Shown one piece after another: positions 45,393 to 55,458 of a DNA stretch of 64,000 nt (its first letter is position 1; each line of letters starts with the position of its first letter). This DNA is from Grammothele lineata (Eukaryota > Basidiomycota > Agaricomycetes > Polyporales > Polyporaceae), in contig NDFF03000061.1 of assembly GCA_002150815.3 (NCBI GenBank), forward strand, positions 124,001-188,000, in the 5' to 3' direction. The notes beneath the pieces are model-generated. The model ran no database searches and was not told the origin of the DNA. It saw only the letters and a program-made list of their open reading frames with translations. A program made the position numbers and the translations under genes.

Positions 45393-47055
45393 TCACACAG
45401 AGGCGCATGGGTTGTAGTATATGCGCCTTGTCCAGCGCCTTCTTCTCGTCATACGACCGGACGCAATCCATTCATCAAGCGGGCAGGGGCATGGGCCGTG
45501 CCAGATGTCGTTCGTGTACACCCAACCGCCTGCTATGTAGTCAGCACACAAACGAGCTGATCACACGGGCACAAGTACTCACTCTCGTCCGCTCCTTCGG
45601 CCTCCGCCCACGCCCCCTCTAAGTCCGGCCGCCAATCCTCGGTCTCGACAAACGACCAGCCAGGGGCGAGCGAGAACGTGAGGTTGCTGCTGTGCAGATA
45701 ACAAAAACCACACTCAGCGCCACTCTCGCAACACCGCGAAGCCTCCGCGAGCGCACGGAACGCGCTTACCTGACCTCGTGGCTCCCGTCGTCCGCGACGC
45801 CGCTCCAGCCGTCGCGCCCGCGGGTCCACGGCTTGCGCTCGCCCGGCTTCAGCGCGGCCTTGCTCCATGCGCCCTCGGGCATGGTCTTGGCCTTGTTTGC
45901 GTCGTCGGCGCCCCCGCTTGTGCTCGTGCTTGCTGTGCTCACGCCGGGCACCCAGCGCTCGTTCTCGTACAGCTCGACCTCGCGGAGTTCCGTTCCCCAG
46001 TGCTTGTCTTCAAGGTTGTCGTCATCGATGAGGCGTAGGAGTCGTGCACGGAGGGCGATGGCGTGCGGCCCGAGGCCGGATTGGAGCGTGGGGAGGAGGG
46101 TAAGTTGGGTGAAAGGGTGGGTAATGAAGAACGGGAGGAGGCCGAGGATGAGGAAGGTGGTGCGCATGGGGAGCATGTTGACGAGGGGTATCATGACGAG
46201 GAACGAGAACAGCGTGAAGGAGAGAATGACTCTTGTGTACGGAGATGAGTAGGTTAGATAGGGCACGAATTGCACTACGAAATCGTGCGCGTCCGAGCTG
46301 ATGGAATATGTCACTATATGCTTGTATTTGAGAGAGCTCTCTACTCACACAGCACCCATGAGATTCTGGATAGCTTGCAAGTTCGCCAGCCAGTCAACGC
46401 TGCCCTCCCCTGGTTGACTCGGTGGTGGTCCTTGAAGTGTCTTCGGAGACGGACTCTCGGCATTTCCAGAGCCCCGGATCGAAGGGTGGGTGGCGAGCAA
46501 TATACCCAGAATTACGACGTGAGGTACGAGAAGGATGAGACGGGGGAAATAGCCTGAGATACAATAAACAACAGTTCGCATTGACGGAAGGGAACGTAGG
46601 GACATACATAGAAAAGCGTAAGTCGCCATCCACACCAGCGTGTACTTCCAACTCTTCCTCCATAACACAATCTCTTCTACCCTGTCCTGCAACCAGAATA
46701 TCGGCCCACTCTTGGCCACGAACCGCCGGAAGTTGGTGGTAGTGATCGGGATAGAAAGGGGGTCCTTGTTGGAGAGCAACCGGGGGCCCTTCCCGGAACC
46801 TTGCATGCGGGGGGCGGAGGGCGCATTGGCAGGCAACTGCAGCGCAGACGACAGAAGCATCGAAGTTAGATTCGAGCCCCCTTTCGACGGCGACATGGGC
46901 TGTGCTAGAGGCAGCGTGCCAGAGCGGACGGGGGAGTGTTCCGGCCGAGGAAGGGAGGTGACGATCTTTGGTGCCGGACGGATGTCATCGCTTGGTTTGT
47001 CGGAGCGCAGGCGGGTCGCGTAGGATGGTATTTCCACATAATCCATGGTGGCCAT
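45393..47055 (-). CDS. Peroxisomal integral membrane peroxin with DysF domain (PEX30/31/32 type)
   Basis: Five exons, about 47055-46608, 46553-46351, 46320-45770, ~45690-45583 and ~45530-45393. The N-terminus is a Pro/Ser-rich leader followed by LSIPITTTNFRRFVAKSGP and an amphipathic segment. Two pairs of hydrophobic stretches follow (YTLVWMATYAFLC with FPRLILLVPHVVILGILLAT; VILSFTLFSFLVMIPLVNML with FLILGLLPFFITHPF), the reticulon-like layout of Pex24/Pex30 proteins. The C-terminal half has dysferlin-type motifs: YENERWVPG, GWSFVETEDWRP, GWVYTNDIW, and ends MTRRRRWTRRIYYNP. Yeast homologues shape the ER at sites of peroxisome formation and control peroxisome size and number. The exon 2/3 junction is uncertain. 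ATG 47055 was chosen; 47046 is also possible. It is divergent from the protease gene. Confidence 0.85.
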
Positions 47056-48122
47056 GACCGGGCGGAAGAGTAGCGGCGACAGAGGCGGGGCTCTTCTCTA
47101 CGGGGACGAGGGCGGTGGTGATCCACAAGCACAAGATGGTCAGAACGATGATATCTGTCTGAGCAGAGCGGGAGTACGAGTTGCCGCCTCAACGCGGAGA
47201 ACCATGCACAGAGTGTGGTCCGCGTCGCCTTGGTCGAGAGTCGAGACGAGACGGCGCGGGGTCAAGATGATGTCAGAACCGGAGCGCGTTGCATGAGCGC
47301 TTGAGCGCTTGAGCGAGGCAGCTGCTGGAATTCGAAGCCTTGAGGCACGTCGCTTGTCTCCTACATGCACTCTCCTTCGACTATTCTCCTGTTTGAACGC
47401 GACCTTCTATCATTGCTGGTCGTTTCATGGTAACTTCCTGCGGTCACTTTGCAGTTCTTCATGCTATACGACATGACTTCAAGGACTTCTGAAGCGTTCA
47501 CGAAGTACAAACCCTGTGCGGCAGACCTGCCAGTGCCCACAGGCCTGCAGCCGGGACACCTATACAAGCTGGGCGACCTGCCGTTTTCCATTCCCTAGGG
47601 TAACGATCTCGTTCTGCTGTTGCATCGTATAGTCTGTCGAACTAAATCATCGGCATCATCATAGGACACATCGCCTCGATCCGTTCGTGCCATGCGCCCC
47701 ACAACGAGCGGTAGTTGAGCTGCTCCGCTTCAGGTAACACGCTTTCGGTCTACCCACCGGGAGTCTCATTCCCGCAGATCTACGACACAATAAACGCCCT
47801 TCAGGAGCGCGAAGCCAGAGATGCCAACTGGTGGTATCCTCCACCAGTTTCCTGTTTCCATAGCAAGCAACTGCCGACCTGCATGTGGCAAGTGCGGTGA
47901 ACGCCCTGTTGTGCACACTAAGAAGGAACTGGGTACCGCATGCAAATAGTGTTCGTGCTTCGAGACATTCTACACTGGCATCTAACACCTAGAACTGTTG
48001 CAGCAATGCTCCAAGTATAAGAGACTTCCAGCAGCGGCCCTTCTCGGCAGGCTCACACCTCTTCTCCCTCCCCAACCAAGTTCCTCTCAGAGTTCTCCTC
48101 AAGTCCCCTCGAGCTAGCAACC
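47056..48122. other. Divergent intergenic region
   Basis: Between the peroxin and aspartic protease starts. Contains the weak candidate described at 47461-47598 and otherwise nothing recognised. Confidence 0.4.
47461..47598 (+). other. Possible small ORF or gene fragment, 45 codons
   Basis: The frame has protein-like composition (AADLPVPTGLQPGHLYKLGD) and ends in TAG after FSIP. A second protein-like frame lies at about 47740-47850 (SVYPPGVSFPQIYDTINALQ, then EREARDANWW). The two could be exons of one small gene, or the stop at 47596 could mean that it is decayed. No family recognised. Confidence 0.3.
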
Positions 48123-49724
48123 ATGTTCTGCAAGGCCAGCCTCTTCACCGTCGCTCTCGCCCTCATTGCTTCCACGCCCGCCTTGAGCGAGCCCATCCGC
48201 GTCAAGCCCGGCATTCCCATCGGGCTCCAGAAGCGTAGCAGCCTCACGAACGCGGACGGCACCTTCAACTTCAACAAGGCAGCGCGCCATATCGCGAAGC
48301 AGAAGAGGTTTGTCGTCAACTCCATCTCCGATGTCATCCGACGCCACTGATTAATGACTTCTCCGACAGCAAGCATGCTCAGAACTTGATCAACGCTGAC
48401 AAGAATGGAGGGTTGGATGAGCCTTTCAGCGGCGTGAACCTCGCAAGCCTCAAGAACCACGTTGGTCTTTCCAAGAGGGCCCACCGCAAGCCTACGCACT
48501 CCACGAACACCACTGGTGGCACCGGAAGTCTCAAGCTGAACGACATTGACCAGGATCAGCTGTGGACTGGGAGCATCACCATCGGCACCCAGGCCCAGAA
48601 GTTCACGGTCGACTTCGATACTGGCTCTTCGGACCTCTGGGTCCCCACCTCCTCGTGCAAGAGCTGCGGTGGCCAGGACAAGTACGACCCGTCCAAGTCG
48701 AAGGACAGCAAGAAGCACACCGGGTCGTTCTCGATCAGCTACGGTGATGGCTCCTCCGCCAGTGGGACGCCCTATAGCGACACCGGTACTTATTCGCTCT
48801 CATACCTGATGTGTTCTATAATGGCTTACGAATATGCTATAGTGTCTGTTGGCGGCATCTCCGTTACGGACCAATACTTCGCCGGCGTGACTCAGGAGTC
48901 CTCCGAGTTCGTACAGGAGCCTTTCGACGGTCTCTTGGGTATGGGCCTGACTGCCCTCTCTGATCTGAAGAAGGTTTGTACGCGCTTGATGACGTGCACT
49001 ACATTCGCTCACGCCTTTCCAGGACCCCTTCTTCGCGACAGCGGTCAAGCAGAACGTCGTCAGCGAGGGTGCCTTCGCCTTCAAACTCGCCTCCTCCGGC
49101 TCCGAGCTCTTCCTCGGCGGCACAAACACCGAGCTCTACACCGGCGACGTCGAGTACCACGACGTCTCCTCCACGATCGGGTACTGGGTCATCGGCGGCG
49201 GCTCCGTTTCTGTCGGGGGCCAGCCCGTCTCCGCCGTCGGGAGCCTCACGACGATCATCGACACGGGCAGCACGCTCATCACTGCGCCCCCGGACTCTGC
49301 GGACGCGTTCTGGCAGAGCGTGCCCGGGGCGCAGGCGGTGGAGAACTCCGGCGGGTTCTACTCCTTCCCATGCGACAGCACTGTGGAGGTCTCTCTCAGT
49401 TGGGGCGGGAAGGACTGGAAGATGAGTGCGGACTCGTAAGTCGCTCGGTCTCCCTTCCGAATGAGAGATACGTGAGCTCACTCTAACTGCTACAGGATAA
49501 ATGTGGGCCAGGTCGAGCAAGGTTCGAGCGACTGCGTGGGCGGCATCGTCGGCGAAGACCTTGGTTTCGGGTCGGACAGCGTTTGGCTCGTGGGCGACGC
49601 GTAAGTGTTTTGAGGTTGAAAGCCTGGTCTATCCTGACATGCCCTTCCATGAAGTTTCATCAAGAACGTCTACTCGGTCTTTTCCTTGGACAAGAACGCT
49701 GTCGGCTTCGCCGAACTCAAGTGA
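48123..49724 (+). CDS. Secreted pepsin-type aspartic protease (A1 family)
   Basis: Six exons: 48123-48307, 48370-48785, 48843-48973, 49023-49435, 49496-49600, 49655-49724; 439 residues. A signal peptide (MFCKASLFTVALALIASTPA) is followed by a basic propeptide. The mature enzyme has both catalytic motifs: DTG at residues 145-147 in DFDTGSSDLWVP and DTG at 324-326 in IIDTGSTLITAP. The flap YGDGS and the end FIKNVYSVFSLDKNAVGFAELK are as in polyporopepsin-like enzymes of wood-decay fungi. It should digest proteins outside the cell at acid pH. Two cysteines in CKSCGG after the first active site are close together and could pair. Fungal A1 proteases are often induced by nitrogen or protein sources; nothing here proves that. 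Confidence 0.95.
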
Positions 49725-50079
49725 GCCCGACAGAGGGGAAAATTGGCAGTTCTGAGTTCTTGAGAATGCTTTGGGGTCGTAACTACACTATTCATGGTTT
49801 CTGTATGCTTGCTTGTATTTTTTCTTCATGTTTCTAGAATGCCGATCGAATTCCATGTAGCTTGTAGCTGGAGTTCAGGAGTGCTCAAATGCGGGACGTA
49901 CATGAAAAGCGCCCATGAGGCTAGTAAGCGCAGACACCAGTCTCATACAGCGCAGGCTCCTCTCTCTTCTCATACCGGTCACCACTTACTTCCGGGCCTG
50001 TGCCTTCTCTGACCGGCACTTTACTGCATGACTTGAAACGTAACACCCAGCATCACCCGACAATCACTTCTGCTGCTGG
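49725..50079. other. Intergenic region
   Basis: 3' region of the protease and promoter of the LYR gene. No gene seen. Confidence 0.5.
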
Positions 50080-51534
50080 ATGGTCATACCCTTACCCACC
50101 GCCGAGTCCCTTGCCCACCGTGCCCGGTTCGCGTCGCTCATCTCAGAACTCCGGCCGACCCACTTCCGCACACACCTCACCAAGCTACCAGCGCACAGGA
50201 TACCGACGCTATGGACGCTGTATAGGGGTGTGCTGCGCGATGCGCCGACTGATACGGTACGTCCCTCTTCTAGCTGTGCACGTTTCGACGCGATACGGCA
50301 ATGCCCCAGGAGCGCGCCGTGCGGTGGACAGGGGTATCGAACGTTCTGACGAGTCTTCTGTCAAGATCAGGTCGCGCATGTGCGCGTTCTTCCGCGAGCG
50401 CAGGTGCATGCGCGTGCAGGGGGACATCACTCGGGAGCTGCGTAAAGCACACAAGGTACGCCCCATGCCGTATGTTCGTCACCTTTCGACGTCTGAGGCT
50501 GTTTGGTATAAGTGGTGGGAGATCTTCAAGAAGGCCCGTGCGGGAGACACGCACTTCCAAGCCGTTTGTGAGCGGTATAGTCGGATGTGGGAGTGCGCAC
50601 AGCAGCATGCTCGGGCTCAGGAGGTGTTCGCAGAGGAGATGGTATGGCTCATTCGACATGTCATGCGTAGTCTCTGCTCTCATGCACCGCACTTCTAGGC
50701 ATGGAATGAACGCATGCGCACCCGCCCGATCATGACCGGGGGCTACCTCCGACCCACGCTCTTCAATGGCCCCCTTCCCCGCCTCGTCCCGCAACCGCTG
50801 CACATCACAGGCATGATCACCGCACGTCGCGCCGCCCGGGAACGCCGCGTCGAGCGGTTCGAGCAGATGACCGAGCAAATGAAATTCATCTACACCGAGT
50901 ACAAGTTCGAGGATATGCTCGCCACCAAGGCACAAGCAGAGGGCGTCACCTTCCAGCGTGTGTTCACGGACGATGTGGCCGCTTGGCGTGAGTGCAGCTC
51001 CCTGTTCCTTTTGCCCGTATCTGACACTGATGATTCCTTCTGCGAATAGGCCAGCCCATTCAGACCGTCTTGACCATGATGCATGCCTCCTTCGAGCGCG
51101 AGAAGGCACGTATAAACGCGCCTTACCCACCCGAGCTGCTCGCGGCGATCAAGGAGGCGCGGCGCGAGAAGGTGCGCAACAAGACACGGGAGCGCGAACG
51201 GGAGCGGCGCGGGGAGCTCACCACCCGGCTCGCGCGGGCGATGCGCCAGCGTCCACCAGCCCACGTGTTGCACAAGATGAGCCCGCGCCGGCGGAGGATG
51301 GACGAAATCGCGCGTGGGGCGAGCGAGGTGGGTTACGTTGCGCAGGTGAAGATGAAGTTGGGGCACAAGCTACGCGACCCGGAGGCGTGGAAGGTCGAGT
51401 TGGGTGCGCCAGAGAAGCGAGGGGAGCTGGATAAGATGGCGAGGGAAGTCGAGAAGGAGAACGCGAGGAGGCGGGCTGCTGCAGAGCAAGCAGGTAAGAC
51501 TGGTCGACGGCCAGTTGCTTTCAATATCAGATGA
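50080..51534 (+). CDS. LYR-motif (Complex1_LYR) protein, probably mitochondrial
   Basis: Five exons: 50080-50256, 50366-50455, ~50498-50641, 50699-50987, 51050-51534; about 394 residues. The N-terminus contains RIPTLWTLYRGVLRDAPT, with L-Y-R in the helix typical of Complex1_LYR proteins, and FFRERRCMRVQGDITRELRKA supplies the following helices with the conserved Phe-x-x-x region. LYR proteins dock on mitochondrial acyl-carrier protein and assist complex assembly, Fe-S transfer or the mitoribosome. Unlike the usual 80-150 residues, this protein has a ~250-residue extension that is very rich in Arg, Lys and Glu and predicted helical (residues EARREKVRNKTRERERERRG). That fits RNA or ribosome contact, but this is inference. 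The acceptor of exon 3 is the least certain junction. Confidence 0.75.
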
Positions 51535-51920
51535 TTTTAGAGTGTCGCTAACTGCATGTTGTGATACCAGTACCACCATGATGTTCCATATCTTACATTT
51601 ATTCGCGCGGACCGCACGTAATCCACCCGATGCACCCCTCTAATGTGTGGCTAAGGTCAAGCCGTTGGCTACTATGGCGTATTCGTGGATAACGGGCCAT
51701 ACACGACGTCGCTCGGAAGGTGGAGTGTCGACGGCATAGGGGTGCTAGTGACGCCCATCGCTTCCGAATATCTCCAAACCACCTTTACATCACAATGACG
51801 CATTCCCGTGTCCCCCAACCCCTTATATGCTGAACATCTCGACCGAGAAGGTGGCAGCAACATAACACATCCCGCTATTGCTCATACATTCCCGAGCACT
51901 CACCTTTCACATCTACCATC
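51535..51920. other. Intergenic region
   Basis: Promoter side of the next small gene. Nothing else recognised. Confidence 0.5.
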
Positions 51921-52316
51921 ATGTCCACCGCACGCCGCCACGATCTCGTCGGACATGCCAATGTTACCGATGAAGAGCAGACATACAAGAAGTCCTTCCA
52001 GACCGTCGGTCGTCCACCCGTCACAGATCACGACATCAATGACGAATACCTCCGCAACCCTCCGCACGTACGTGTGATTCTTGCTCTCTTGACCGCGTTT
52101 TCTAGGCGCTCATCTCAGGAACGCACACAGAACCAAGCCTTCGAACCCAGTACTGACCGTCAGTCCCGCGGGCTGAAGGAGGGTGCGCGGGAGGAGACAG
52201 ACCCGAAGCGTGAGGGCGTCCTGGGTAACCAAGAAATCGGGAAGCAGCTGAAGGAGGAGGCACTTGGGGACATCACGACGCAGAGTTCTGTGCATCCGGG
52301 CAACCCATCGTCATGA
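51921..52316 (+). CDS. Small hydrophilic hypothetical protein
   Basis: Two exons, 51921-52067 and 52119-52316; 114 residues. The 51-nt intron (GTACGT...TCAG) keeps the frame; without splicing the frame is also open, but it would insert a hydrophobic VRVILALLTAF segment that looks like intron translation. The protein is rich in Gln, Glu, Lys, Thr and Asn (YKKSFQTVGRPPVTDHDIND, LKEGAREETDPKREGVLGNQ) and has no hydrophobic core, so it is probably disordered and hydrophilin-like. I do not recognise the family. Confidence 0.6.
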   Translation: MSTARRHDLVGHANVTDEEQTYKKSFQTVGRPPVTDHDINDEYLRNPPHVRVILALLTAFSRRSSQERTQNQAFEPSTDRQSRGLKEGAREETDPKREGVLGNQEIGKQLKEEALGDITTQSSVHPGNPSS

Positions 52317-52571
52317 GCAATGTCAGTAGAATTAAGGGGTCAAACATTTTCGCCACTATTCTAGCAGAACACGCGGTAGTCGGGCGAATAGAAATGCGTT
52401 TTGTTGATACTGTATGTATCGCGATGCTTGAGCGAACCGGAAGTCGAGCATTAGGAATTAGTTGAAAGGAGTGTATCTTGCACGAGTATAGCGGATATAA
52501 GCTGGGTTCTTCATATTGCGGGTTTCTCTCGGAGAATGCGCGAAACGGACTTCGCGCCAAGTCGTAACAGT

Positions 52572-52576
52572 AAAAA
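52572..52576 (-). terminator. RNA polymerase III terminator of tRNA-Gly
   Basis: A run of five T on the minus strand, about 23 bases after the tRNA 3' end. Confidence 0.7.
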
Positions 52577-52598
52577 GGACCCTTTTCCCTGGACGCCT

Positions 52599-52668
52599 GC
52601 ATTAAGGGGGAATCGAACCCCCGGCGGGTCGATGGCAACGACCCAGGTTACCACTACCCCATTAATGC
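52599..52668 (-). tRNA. tRNA-Gly (anticodon GCC)
   Basis: A 70-nt cloverleaf reads on minus. The acceptor stem GCATTAA pairs with TTAATGC over 7 bp. The D arm is GGGTAGTGGTAACCT. The anticodon stem GGTCG/CGACC closes the loop TTGCCAT, giving anticodon GCC. The T arm is GGGGG-TTCGATT-CCCCC. There is no intron. Internal A and B box sequences are normal (TGGGGTAGTGG and GGTTCGATTCC). Confidence 0.95.
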
Positions 52669-53396
52669 AATGACGTTATTGACTCACATGACTTTATGTT
52701 CAAAACATATACGGCCACCAAGAGCAACGCCATCTCAAGAGCCCAAACTTACGCACATGGTCCGTGCGCGCCATGTCACCGTATATATGCCCGGCCCACA
52801 CAAAGTCGTTTCTTTACCACTCTGGCCTTTTGGCTTAGATCAAGTGTAGTATCTGTTCTTAATAGTTTAACCACTATTATGGAAGCACCGCTTCCATTAT
52901 TGGTTATCTAATTTTTGCCGCCCTTGTCCCGCGAGCTCTGCTTGCAACTCGCGGGCGCGATGACCTTGCCACTGCACTGCCGGCTTGTGTCGTCGGGGGA
53001 TCCCTCTCCTTTTCCTTTTCAGTGCACCTTTGGGATTGGCCACTTGGCTGTACTTCCTCGGTGTGTTGAATGGAAAGAGTGAGTTTTTGTTTGCGTGTTT
53101 GGGGTCTTAGTAGAAGAATGGGTTTAGTTTGCGCTTTTTTGCGGGTGCTTCCTGCGCGGTAGTGTTTTAAACCCCTGTATTCGGTGTTGCTGGTGCTTTA
53201 GACGCTGGGTTTGAAGGTCTAGTCTTGTACGTAGCCTGTTGGGCCACTCAGATTTACGGTGTACGTAGATACTCGTTTGGTGCTTGTTGACAGAAGGAGT
53301 TGTTCAATGTTATGATTTGACTTTGGCGCCTTTCGCGCGCGACATGTCATCATCCCATGTCCATCACTGAGAGCCGCTCTTCAGTCGTCTACCACC
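52669..53396. other. Intergenic region
   Basis: About 730 bp between the tRNA gene and COX20. A GT/T-rich stretch (53040-53330) is present. No gene seen. Confidence 0.5.
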
Positions 53397-54087
53397 ATGT
53401 CCGCCCCTTCCTCTGATACAACCGCACCACTTCCAGGCGCATCATCCGACTCCAACGCCCCAAAGAAAATCATGTACGAAGTCGAAACAACAGGCTCTCG
53501 CTGGGGCGACTTCAAGGAGGCCTTCAAGGTGCGCTACGACGCGCCCTCTCTATTTGCAGGCGCGGACTGGCTGATTTACTCGGCGCGTCTTGGCCTAAGG
53601 AAGAGGATATCCCCGCGCGATGACATGAACAGAATCAGCGAGATTCCTTGTGCTCGGAATAGCTTGTTGAGCGGGATTGCGAGCGGTGTGGGCATCGGGT
53701 TCGTCCGCGGCATGACGAGCGGTGCGTGTCTCTGTCATTTCCCTTCCGAATCGTTCACTTCCCGAAGGTCTTGTCCTCCTCGCTTTCCTGTTCGCCACTT
53801 CTTGTACCGCTGCACATTACTGACTCCTGTTGTCTTGGTGCAGGCGTATTCGTCGCGTCTAACTGGGCCGTTGGAACGTTCATGCTCATCTCACTCGGAA
53901 CATGGCAAGCATCTCTTCGATCTATCAGCTTATCAATGTCTTACGAAGCACTTCCAGGACATTGTGCCAGCACAACCTGAAGGAAGAGCGACGACGCGTA
54001 CAACAGGTCATGGACACCATTCCGAAACGGTTCGTCAAGAAAGACGAGGGAGCCGCGGCGAGTTCGGGCGAGCAAAAGACGGTGTGA
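53397..54087 (+). CDS. COX20: Cytochrome c oxidase assembly protein COX20
   Basis: Exons 53397-53721, 53844-53904 and 53958-54087 give 171 residues. The Cox20/FAM36A core is clear: EIPCARNSLLSGIASGVGIGFVRG, then VFVASNWAVGTFMLISLGTW, a pair of inner-membrane helices, and CQHNLKEERRRVQQVMD facing the matrix or intermembrane side. Cox20 chaperones newly made Cox2 during its maturation in mitochondria. The last intron (53905-53957) has a GC donor, GCAAGC; it restores the W-x-x-C-Q motif. Exon 1 may contain an extra intron (about 53529-53603, GTGCGC to GAAG), because residues VRYDAPSLFAGADWLIY have no counterpart in the family as I know it. Convergent with the rhodanese gene. Confidence 0.82.
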
Positions 54088-54363
54088 TGCGGGCGGATGA
54101 GGATGAGATGGAGGGCTAGGAGGCCGAGGACGGAGTGTTCATTTGTCTATCGTACGTTCTTTCTAATTGCACTCTCTCCACCCCTCTCGCTGCTGGGTTT
54201 GGGTCGATCCATCAATGTCGACAACATGCTACCGCTATCGAGGCTAAAGAAGACCAGAAGTTAAGGGATTAAGACGATCAAAAGACGCGAGGAAAAGCAT
54301 TAGGGTGGATTCATTACTATCGATACATGATTCAAGACGTGCACCTCGCGATGCGGATGTCAA

Positions 54364-55135
54364 TTACAGCCACTCCGGATTGCCCCACACCTCTTTTTTC
54401 CAGTTCTCTACGAGTTGCGGATCATCCTTGTACTTGGCCTGAAAGTCGGAGAAGCCGCCTCGGAGGATGAGGACCTGGTGAGGAATGTCTTCCCCGTCAC
54501 CCTCGAGCTGATCGCGCGCCTCCGCGTATATCTGGAGAAGGGGAGTATTTAACACGTCAGAGCCGACGGCATATACGAAACCCGGAACGCACTCGAGCAG
54601 CTTTGGGGCCGCTGAAGACGCAGAAACGAGTTAGACTGGATACTCTGTACGCAGCATACAAAGGACGCGTACCGGACTTGGGAGAGGGCGCAGTGGAAGA
54701 CGACGGTGGGGACGGCCTTTGTCTTCTCGACGAGGTCGTGCACCTGCACGTAGAACTGGCTCGAAGGCGCATTGTGGGAGCCCTTGATGTTTCCGCCCTC
54801 CCAGTCATCGTCGCGCACGTCGATGACGCAGTAATCCTTCATGGGGACCTTTTCGCTCTTGATGATCGCCGCGAGCTCCTGTGCGTATTGAAGGGGGAGG
54901 AAAGGGGGAGGAAGGAGTCGGGGGCGCGCTCTCGACAAAGAACGGACGCCGCAGTGCTTACGTCGGGGGTGATGTACTTGAGCATCGGGGCGGTTCTTGG
55001 TGTCGACGTGTGCAGAAATCGAGGAACGTGCGGGCGAGAGATACAGATGGGAGGAGTGCGGAGCGGGGAGGTCAGAAAAGAAGTGGCTCGGAGGGAAGTT
55101 AAGCTGCGGGGAGCTGCACGGAACGCGGCGCCCAT
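54364..55135 (-). CDS. Cdc25-type rhodanese phosphatase (Ych1/Ibp1-like)
   Basis: Four exons (minus): 55135-54962, 54878-54673, 54611-54593, 54531-54364; 188 residues. A Ser/Arg/Pro-rich leader of about 50 residues could be a mitochondrial presequence; a shorter start at MLKYITPD would give a cytosolic form. The rhodanese fold shows IDVRDDDWEGGNIKGSHN and the active loop HCALSQVRG, a C-x5-R signature as in Cdc25/Ych1/Ibp1 and yeast arsenate reductase Acr2. It ends VLRGGFSDFQAKYKDDPQLV. Likely acts as a small protein phosphatase or arsenate reductase. Exon 3 is a 19-nt microexon encoding the residues after the catalytic Arg. Confidence 0.87.
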
Positions 55136-55458
55136 GCCTTATCGGGTATAGATGGCAACGTCGATGAGAAAACGGCCGAAAGCACAGAAACGCCCCGAAC
55201 GTCCTCGGGCGCGTGGCGGAACGGCGGCGGCGCGTGCAGAACGTTCAGAGGTTGCTGGAATGCCCCTGCATTGATGGTGAGCGTGTGGCTGCAGGAGGGT
55301 CGAGCGGTAGTGAGCGCCTCTGTATGGGCGTGACGCGTGCCAGCACTCAGCATTGTCGCCTCGATTCGGCTGCTACGCGTTGGTCGCTGTTTCTCTCACG
55401 TATGCATCGGGCTGGATTGGATAGCGATCTGCACTCGACAAAGGAGAATAATAGCGAC
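55136..55458. other. Intergenic region
   Basis: Between the rhodanese start and the HET gene 3' end, both on minus. No gene seen. Confidence 0.5.
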
